Assembly: GCA_029959085.1 (NCBI GenBank)
Contig: JARWIR010000010.1
Span: 30,558,731 to 30,622,730, forward strand
Length of the DNA: 64,000 nt
Source of the DNA: Nemophila menziesii
Lineage: Eukaryota > Streptophyta > Magnoliopsida > Boraginales > Hydrophyllaceae
Direction of reading: 5' to 3'
Shown in pieces: positions 57,797-64,000 of this stretch. The translations under genes and the position numbers were made by a program. The notes under the pieces were generated by a model that was not told where the DNA came from, made no database searches, and saw only the letters and a program-made list of their open reading frames with translations. Within the stretch, counting starts at the first letter, position 1. Each line of letters starts with the position of its first letter.

Positions 57797-58000
57797 GTTG
57801 GATCTATTTGCAATTATGCAGGATGTACAAATCGATTTTCTCCTTATCTTTGTGTGGTGAAGTACGGAACTCCGTTTTACCGACTGGATGGCATTGGCTC
57901 TTAAACATGGATAGTTGTTTAAGTTCAAGAAGTGTCTCGCCATATCTACTTAAATTGTTGAAGTTTGTTCATTCTCTAATTATTTTTAATTAATTTTCTT
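57797..58000 (-). pseudogene. CACTA transposase DUF4218-like C-terminal fragment
   Basis: The minus strand reads ELKQLSMFKS(Q)CHPVGK, then EKIDLYILHNC, like the end of the DUF4218 part of TNP2 transposases (a 'RPIGK ... YIL.NC..V.P' pattern). It joins across the solo LTR to sequence above the DUF4216-like region at 56042. Short and decayed. Confidence 0.4.
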
Positions 58001-58009
58001 TTTAGTGAG

Positions 58010-58260
58010 TCTTTATCTTATTTGTATTTTAGTCCTTTAACAACAACCAAACAAATATATTATTTATTTTATTGTCATTTCCCTAGCAACTTTACATTAT
58101 CATACTCTCGGGAAACAGATTAATTATACATTTAATAGTCCCTGTGGAAATGATACTCCCTTCTACTTAGCTTTATTACTTGTCAAAGACCCATACACTT
58201 GAGGTAACTCACCCTCATTTTGTGTTGATTATTTATCACATCCTAGGGGACGACAATTCT
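58010..58260 (+). mobile_element. Gypsy LTR end fragment (plus)
   Basis: Has the LTR end pattern shared by the family: GTCCCTGTGGAAATGATACTC, TATTACTTGTC, ACACTTGAGG and the terminal TATTTATCACATCC. The 5' part is missing. Confidence 0.5.
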
Positions 58261-58700
58261 CCTTCTCTAAATTCTTTCTTGAATATTCTCTCATGCAAAA
58301 GTGTTAATTCGAGCATGTTTGTTTTGGAGATAGCTAATTAGTCCTTAGAAGCTTTACTAATCTTGGGTATAGGAATCTTGACGTGGAGAGGTTGTGGTGT
58401 CTTCTCCATGCTAATCACAATTTCTTGCTCTTGAGGACTTGAATGTACCACCTTTGACTTCTCTTTAATCGGTTGACTCGAATTACCTTTTTTTTGTTCC
58501 CAAACTTACACAATTCTCACTCATCTTCTCGATCTCACCCAATACCTTGCTTTGATTTATTTTCCATCTCCCTAACACTAGATAGTGTTTATGTTCTTCT
58601 CGACATATCTTTTGACCTCCAACTCAAATTGCACCACTCTTGGAATTACCCCTTGATTTGGATAGACCAGGTGTTATTTGGGTTAGGAAAGGTGTAAATA
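58261..58700 (-). other. Gypsy-like coding trace, uncertain
   Basis: The minus strand around 58470-58330 reads KSKVVHSSPQEQEIVI then EKTPQPLHVKIPIPKI, which resembles the low-complexity linker between gag and protease in Athila-like elements. No catalytic domain is visible. Confidence 0.3.
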
Positions 58701-59476
58701 TGATGACTCTATATATGGGCAGGATGGAATATTTCTTGGATTATAAGGGTTTAAGAAATTTTGTAAAAGGATTTGAATTTTTTATTTTGATTCTTGGATT
58801 ATAGGTGTTTTGGAATGAATTGGGTGGGTAAAAATTGTTTATATGAGTGTAAGTATGTATTTAGATATGAAATTTTGGTGTTTTGGTGTTGTTTTGGTGT
58901 TGTTTTGATGTGCCGTGAAGGTTTGGTGAGGCTTTAATGGATTCTGGATGCTTGGAGAAGAAGCAGGGTTAAGGTTTATGGAGGTGTTATAAACTTGGCC
59001 TCCCCTTCTTATATTTCCGTGCTGCGGTATACCACCCATATGGCGCGGTATACTACTGGGTATGGTGCTCCTTGGACAGTGTCACGATGGTCGATACGGG
59101 TGAGGCGCGGTATACCGCTTGAATTTTTTAAGCTTCTAACTTTGACACGTAGCCAATTCAATCATGATGCTTGTTTGAGGTACGGTATACCGCCCCTAGG
59201 TTGCGATATACCGCGCGGATGAGCTGACCTTACAAACTTTGCACCGTCATGATGCTTTCATGAATCCTCGACACGGTTGGGGTGCGGTATACCACTTGTT
59301 GGGCGCAGTTTACCGCTCGAAGGTGATTTATCCACTAACTTTGGCCATAATGCATACGGTCATTGTGCTTCTTGTGGGTTATGGTGCACCGCACATTGGC
59401 ATGGTATACCATTCAACTCGCTATGAGTCGAATTCTCCAATCTTTTCACCCCAAACTTATCTTCTACATAACCTAC
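58700..59476 (-). mobile_element. Gypsy 3' internal non-coding region (minus)
   Basis: Inverted homologue of the 3' region at 63615-64000: TTCTTCTCCAA, TCCATTAAAGC, CATCAAAACA and the palindrome cluster occur in the same order on the minus strand. It abuts the LTR at 59477, which is in the opposite orientation, so it comes from a different insertion. Confidence 0.6.
59026..59410. repeat. Palindrome cluster, core GCGGTATACCGC
   Basis: At least eight units in about 385 bp: GGTATACC at 59026, 59109, 59184, 59286 and 59403, with variants GGTATACT (59047), GATATACC (about 59205) and AGTTTACC (about 59305), plus GGTGCACC at about 59383. Several are extended to the 12-bp palindrome GCGGTATACCGC. 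Confidence 0.85.
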
Positions 59477-61013
59477 TGATGTCTCCCCATTTGTCATGAA
59501 TTAATATTAGTTGGAGGCATAATTTTTAGTGTTTTAGGAAGTCTTTTAGTCGATTTTCTCATGATATATTGCACTTTCCTATTTCTAGTCTTGATTTAAT
59601 GAATTATTATTTTTAGAGCATATTGGATTTAATTATTTATTTAGTGTGAAGCTTTATATATATATATGGAGAATAATTAGATGCCAAGTCAATTCTAAGA
59701 GATAAAGAAAAGAAGACATACATGGAAATTGGAGATAAGGAAACAAAAGCTAAGATATGGAAAGATAAAGTTGCCAAATAAATCTGAATTCCAGCACCTA
59801 CGACGACAAATGGGCTTATATCTCAAAATCGGTGAGGAATTTGGAAGAATGGTCAAGAGAAAAGTTAAAGATCTTTCCGAGACAATGAATTTCCACTATT
59901 GGTACGCGTCAAACGGATAAGTATTGAAGCTGTTATGACCAAAACAAAAAGGGGCTGATTCTATATTTTAGGGTTACGAATTTGAGTTGGGCTAGGAGTC
60001 CATTACTTACCTTCTCCTTCAAGAAAACGAATTAGGGCTTCCAATACACCTATAAATACACCCTTAAACTATTATAAACATGTCCTTGCTCAGTTCCAAG
60101 TATAGGCTTAGTCCTTACTTGTATTTTCTCAGTTTTAAATAATAGCTTAGTCCTTAATTTAATATTCATCCTTCGTATCAAGCTATTCATCCAAGAAGCA
60201 AGCTGACATATAGAGGAAGACAAGAAGCATGAAGTTGGAGAGTGACAAAATCCTCTTCTACATCTCACCTTCTCTATATTTAGGGTAATTAGCTATTGAT
60301 TTGTGGCTTCACCATATTTCTAAGCTTTTATTCTGTAAGTTTTACTTTTAATTGTTGGGTTATTATTTTGTCTTAAATTCATTAATATTATTTGTTATTT
60401 TAATTTATTTGAGCTTGGCGCATATTGTTATTATGTGTTTTGACTTATTGTTACAACCCTAGATTTGGCCAATCTTAGGACTATTCTTAGTTATTGACAA
60501 CACCACATAATCGTCTAAGTAGTGACCCTACCTAGATAGCCATAAAGGTTTGATTTAACCACCAATCATTACTCAAGGTTTCTTTACCCAAGATCCTAGT
60601 AGTGGAGAGGTTGCTCCTAAGCCTGATAGAGGTTAGGTAAAATTTAGAATCCTGGTTAATATATAATGCTCAATGTGTGACAGGTTAGAATACAACTTAG
60701 CAAAATAGACTCATATTGGTAACCCTAATTTATTTGACTTACATTCATATTTATTTATTTTCATTATTCATTTATTCGCGTTAGATAATTATTCATCTTT
60801 TCTTATATTTTATTTTAAATATCTATATTCATCTACGCTTGTTAAATACAATTAGATCTAACAGATTAAATCCCTGTGAACGAACTTGACTTATCATTAA
60901 AACTTGCAAACGATCAGTTATACTTGCAGTGAGTTTCTCATGGTAGACAAGGTTGTGTGTCTTTTATTATTATCTTATTTATCTATTTATTTATCACACC
61001 TTTTCCCCCACCA
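59477..61013 (+). mobile_element. Gypsy 5' LTR
   Basis: 1537 bp, TGATGTCTCC...CCCCCACCA, followed by a primer-binding site and gag, so it is a 5' LTR. The 3' LTR lies outside the window. Same family as the solo LTRs at 51074 and 56224. Confidence 0.9.
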
Positions 61014-61019
61014 TGTTTT

Positions 61020-61037
61020 TGGTGCCGCTGCCGGGGA
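61020..61037 (+). other. Gypsy primer-binding site, tRNA-Asp type
   Basis: TGGTGCCGCTGCCGGGGA lies 6 bp after the LTR. It differs at two positions from TGGCGCCGTTGCCGGGGA, the complement of the tRNA-Asp 3' end used by many plant Gypsy (Athila/Tat) elements. Confidence 0.8.
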
Positions 61038-61139
61038 TTTATCTTTAAGTTAAATCTATTTTGTGTTTATTAGTGTAGAAGTTTTTATTTGTTTTCAGTT
61101 TTACGCGTTCTTTTTGTTTTTGTCTTTTTCAGGTTGTAG

Positions 61140-62006
61140 ATGGCTAATCAGCGGTTAGAGCTAGGTTTTCCTAGCCTATTCCGAGTGAAACCTATTGGGA
61201 TTCGCATCCCAACTATTCAAGTCGTTCGATTCAAGCCCGATCCTGGCCTTATTAATCATTTCGCGAGCTTTGGGAAATTTAGTGGTGATACACATCAAGA
61301 TCCGGTCCGATCTGTTCAGAAATTCATGCAAAATTGTGATGCCTACATTAATGAAGGTGTTACGCAAGAACAGATGTATTATCTAATGTTTCAATTTTTC
61401 TTGACCGGGAAAGCAAGCGATTGGTTAGATGATCAACCTCCCGAGCTAATAAAAAATTGGGACAAGCTTCAAGAAAGATTCTTTGATAAATTTTATCCTA
61501 CAAGTATGCGAGTGAAGGAACTATTGGAGCTTATGAATTTCTTACAAGAAGCCGAAGAGAGTGTTGGCGAAGCATGGACGAGATTTCAAAAGATGTTGGC
61601 AAGATGTCCAATACATGGATACACGCCACAATTACAATTATACATGTTCTATAATGGACTCGATAGAGAGTCAAGGCTGAGAGGTGATGATATGGGTCGT
61701 GGTAGTTTTGTCTTTATGGACCCGAAAGAAGCAAAGAGTGGTATGGAAACAATCATCGAGACCGACACAAGTTGGCCACAAGAACAAACTCCTACCACTA
61801 ACGAAGAAGAAGAAGCGAGCTTTTCAAGATTGCAAGATCAAATACAACAACTCGCTATAACAGTTAAGGAAAGCATCCCAATGCCACCTCAACAGTTATA
61901 CCTGCAAGAACAAGCCTATGAAAATCAAGCTAAACAACTAACAGGCTGCAATGTGCACAATGTAAGTCAGCTAAATCATGTCCTCAAGAAGAAATCACTG
62001 AGTTAA
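61140..62006 (+). CDS. Gypsy Gag (partial, frame ends early)
   Basis: 288 codons, first ATG after the primer site. The retrotransposon gag core is clear: FGKFSGDTHQDPVRSVQKF (~43-61), FLTGKASDWLDDQPP (~86-100), WDKLQERFFDKFYP (~105-118), ending in a Gln-rich region (QDQIQQLAI). No CCHC knuckle is present, although the related copy at 37.2 kb has one, so this part may be deleted. The frame closes at 62006; a coiled-coil-like continuation (EEITELRENISQFINF) reads in another frame from about 61985 to 62118, indicating a frameshift. Gag builds the cytoplasmic particle. Confidence 0.8.
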   Translation: MANQRLELGFPSLFRVKPIGIRIPTIQVVRFKPDPGLINHFASFGKFSGDTHQDPVRSVQKFMQNCDAYINEGVTQEQMYYLMFQFFLTGKASDWLDDQPPELIKNWDKLQERFFDKFYPTSMRVKELLELMNFLQEAEESVGEAWTRFQKMLARCPIHGYTPQLQLYMFYNGLDRESRLRGDDMGRGSFVFMDPKEAKSGMETIIETDTSWPQEQTPTTNEEEEASFSRLQDQIQQLAITVKESIPMPPQQLYLQEQAYENQAKQLTGCNVHNVSQLNHVLKKKSLS

Positions 62007-62223
62007 GAGAGAATATTAGTCAATTCATCAACTTCTCAAAGGACAATATGAGCAGACTTGAGTCAAAGATCGATGCATCAGTAGTGCAAAGCCTGCAACA
62101 ACAGAAACAAGATCTGAATTAACATAATCAACTTTTAGAGAGTAAAATGTGATACGGCTCACTACAGTCATAGAACAAATGTAAAGTCAACTCCTACAAC
62201 TGACCCAAGATACAACTTCTAAC

Positions 62224-63411
62224 ATGAATAAGATCCAATACGTTGACGACAAGGTAAAGACTATTAGTCTTCAAGCTCAAAAGATGAAAGAATACGACAA
62301 GATAATCGTCGAAGCGCCACCATCTTCCTCAAAAGGGGATGTTCTACCAAACAAGTCAAACGTAAAGTGGATGAACTTAGATGAGATAATTGTTGAAGAT
62401 TGGGTTGAAGAAGTTGAACACGATAAAAGTAAGAAGCCAAGAGTGGTTGATGAACCAAGAATTGAAGAGAGAAGTAGAGCATGGCAACCACCCATACATT
62501 GCCACTATCCTGCTTATCCAAAGGAGCAACAACAGAAGTGTATAGAGGAGTTAAAACAAGTGAAAATTAACGTCCCTTTACTCGAAGCTATGAAAGGAAG
62601 GCGAAAATATGAGCGATTCTTTATCGAGGCACTCTGCAATAAAGAAAGCTTCACAAGATCCAAATCTGTGACACTCAATGAAGGGATATCAGCACAAGTT
62701 CAGCAAAGATTACCACCGAAGCTTAAAGATCGTGGAGGTTTCAACCTCCCAAGCAAAATAGGTGGCATATTTCATGGAAAAGCCATGTGTGATTTAAAGG
62801 AAAGTTTGAATATCATGCCCAACAATATATTCAAGAATATTGGTATTAGTGATGCGAAACCGACATCCGTAATCTTACAACTTGCGGATCAATCAACAGC
62901 AAAGCCGTGGGGAGTAATCGAGGACGTGCTCGTCCAAGTAGGTAACCGTGTTATTCCCACAGAGTTTATTATTCTTGACTATAAGACTGATAAAAACGTC
63001 CCATTCATTCTTGGGCGTCCATTCCTAGCCACCAGCGATACCATAGTAAATGTGAATGAGGGAACCGTGACTCTCCGTATTGAAGATAAATCTGAAACAT
63101 TCTATGTTTCGGGGAAGAAGAAAAAGAAAAATGAGTCAAAAGAACTATATCCAATCAGAGTTGTAACCAAGAAGCCAGAACCTGTAAGCCACCAAGAAAC
63201 CATGGAGAAAAAAATTGAGTTTGGGGTAGGAGACGAGGTGGCATGGAAATCACCCAACCCCAAACATAACCGTTCTTGGGTAGGGCCATACATTATCACG
63301 CAAATCATCTCAGAAGGAGTGGTCAAAATAAAAGCTATCGAGGGTTGCAGGCTCGAGTTGGTAAGTGTTAATCACCTCACTCACTGCTGGGGAGGCTATA
63401 AAAAGAAATAA
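62224..63411 (+). CDS. Gypsy protease fused in frame to integrase C-terminal-like tail
   Basis: 395 open codons. Residues ~150-180 read QRLPPKLKDRGGFNLP, the usual entry to the protease of Athila-like elements. The protease-like part follows: CDLKESLNIMPNNIFKNIGI (Asp190; family norm is D-LGAS), VIPTEFIILDY and VPFILGRPFLATSDTIVNVN (~258-278). After TFYV and about 40 Lys/Glu-rich residues comes GDEVAWKSPNPKHNRSWVGP (from Gly336) to the end HCWGGYKKK, which resembles the C-terminal end of Gypsy integrases. Reverse transcriptase, RNase H and the integrase core are absent without breaking the frame. The minus-strand copy at 35.4-37.2 kb has the same arrangement. The protein cannot support its own transposition. 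Confidence 0.75.
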   Translation: MNKIQYVDDKVKTISLQAQKMKEYDKIIVEAPPSSSKGDVLPNKSNVKWMNLDEIIVEDWVEEVEHDKSKKPRVVDEPRIEERSRAWQPPIHCHYPAYPKEQQQKCIEELKQVKINVPLLEAMKGRRKYERFFIEALCNKESFTRSKSVTLNEGISAQVQQRLPPKLKDRGGFNLPSKIGGIFHGKAMCDLKESLNIMPNNIFKNIGISDAKPTSVILQLADQSTAKPWGVIEDVLVQVGNRVIPTEFIILDYKTDKNVPFILGRPFLATSDTIVNVNEGTVTLRIEDKSETFYVSGKKKKKNESKELYPIRVVTKKPEPVSHQETMEKKIEFGVGDEVAWKSPNPKHNRSWVGPYIITQIISEGVVKIKAIEGCRLELVSVNHLTHCWGGYKKK

Positions 63412-64000
63412 CCGAGGTAACTCATCTAACTTTGAAAGACGTTAAACAAAAGTGCCCTCTGGGAGACATCCCATTGTAATTTATGTTATTATATTTTAGT
63501 TTAGATTAGTTGTTTTTAGTTGATATTGCATATTTAAGAAAGGTATTAGTTTTTTTGATGTTCAGGTCGAGTCTGGGAGAAAAACAGATGTTTTGGGCAT
63601 GTTTCTGACCTGCCACCAGCATGCCAGTCAAATACGCCGGTAAGCCGGCGGGTTAGAACACAATCCCTCGTGTGTGTGTCTCGTGTTCATTGCCAAGGGT
63701 CGAATTTAGAAAGCAAGTAGCACCGGTATGCCGGGAGATTCCGCTGGTATGTCGGCCAGACCAAAACCCGATCCCTCGCGTGCAAGAGTCGTGTTTTTTT
63801 CCGTAACTTGAGTTTCAAAAGACAGCAGCACCGGTATGCCGGCCAGCGCCGCTGGAGAGAAAAAAAAGTTGTGTGTTAGGTTATAAAGAAGAGGAAGGTT
63901 AGTCTATTACGAATTTTACAATCCTTAAGCCTCTCTTTCTTCTCCAAACCTCTCCCAACTCCATTAAAGCTTCATCAAACTTTCCCCAAACATCAAAACA
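63412..64000 (+). mobile_element. Gypsy 3' internal region, runs off the window
   Basis: Non-coding sequence after the fused frame, with CTGGGAGACATCCCA near 63459 (a GGGAGGCAACCCA-like block often seen here in plant Gypsy elements), the palindrome cluster at 63615-63860 and a pyrimidine-rich stretch to 64000. No 3' LTR within the window. Confidence 0.65.
63615..63860. repeat. Palindrome cluster, core CCGGTATGCCGG
   Basis: Units: CCAGCATGCCAG (63616), GCCGGTAAGCCGGC (about 63636), CACCGGTATGCCGG (63721), GCTGGTATGTCGGCC (about 63743), CACCGGTATGCCGGCC (about 63829), then AGCGCCGCT. Same GG-YRYR-CC plan as at 59026-59410, but with a different core. Confidence 0.8.

Noticed and set aside
61140..63411. 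Domesticated retroelement gene
   Set aside because: A 5' LTR and tRNA primer-binding site lie directly upstream and gag is frameshifted, so it is still an ordinary element copy.

Overview
This is nuclear DNA from a flowering plant, almost certainly a eudicot. It is AT-rich, its genes are split by short GT-AG introns, and most of it is nested plant transposons: Copia, Athila/Tat-like Gypsy, LINE-1 with an RNase H domain, CACTA, MULE-type and Stowaway-like MITEs. I saw no bacterial, organellar, rRNA or tRNA genes. The species cannot be fixed from the sequence alone.

The host genes are three closely related family-1 glycosyltransferases of the UGT78 (flavonoid/anthocyanidin 3-O-glycosyltransferase) type, at 1846-3263 (-), 22479-23914 (+) and 41884-43328 (-). 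Each has two exons, one phase-1 intron of 74-98 bp at the same position, and a complete 447-449 residue reading frame. They form a dispersed cluster about 20 kb apart with retroelements between. They differ at residues that contact the donor sugar in the grape relative, so they have probably diverged in donor use or activity. The only other host gene trace is the last two exons of an unidentified gene at the left edge (195-586).

Layout: 1-3.4 kb, gene tail and UGT copy 1. 3.5-9.1 kb, a MULE-type MITE, a 239-bp triplicated repeat and two head-on Gypsy LTRs. 9.3-10.7 kb, a LINE remnant (+). 11.2-22.3 kb, LINE-A (-), split by a young intact Copia element at 17093-22017 with a matching 5-bp target duplication. 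22.5-23.9 kb, UGT copy 2. 24.2-25.1 kb, MITEs. 25.7-31.2 kb, an old Copia wreck carrying a TIR element that was later duplicated and hit by a second MITE with a 16-bp minisatellite. 31.7-37.5 kb, a Gypsy element (-). 37.5-38.5 kb, a Copia gag fragment (-). 39.3-39.7 kb, a foldback element. 41.9-43.3 kb, UGT copy 3. 43.7-58 kb, a CACTA remnant (-) split by LINE-B (+), which itself carries a solo LTR; a second solo LTR sits in the CACTA transposase region. 58.0-64 kb, Gypsy pieces, including a 5' LTR, primer-binding site, gag and a protease reading frame fused in frame to an integrase-C-terminus-like end.

Two things stand out beyond routine annotation. First, two Gypsy copies on opposite strands (35.4-37.2 kb and 61.1-63.4 kb) share the same structure: gag and protease run straight into an integrase C-terminal-like tail, with reverse transcriptase, RNase H and the integrase core missing at the same place. 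This points to an old non-autonomous lineage mobilised in trans. Second, three 3' internal regions of this Gypsy group carry clusters of short palindromes of the form GG-YRYR-CC, with a different core in each copy.
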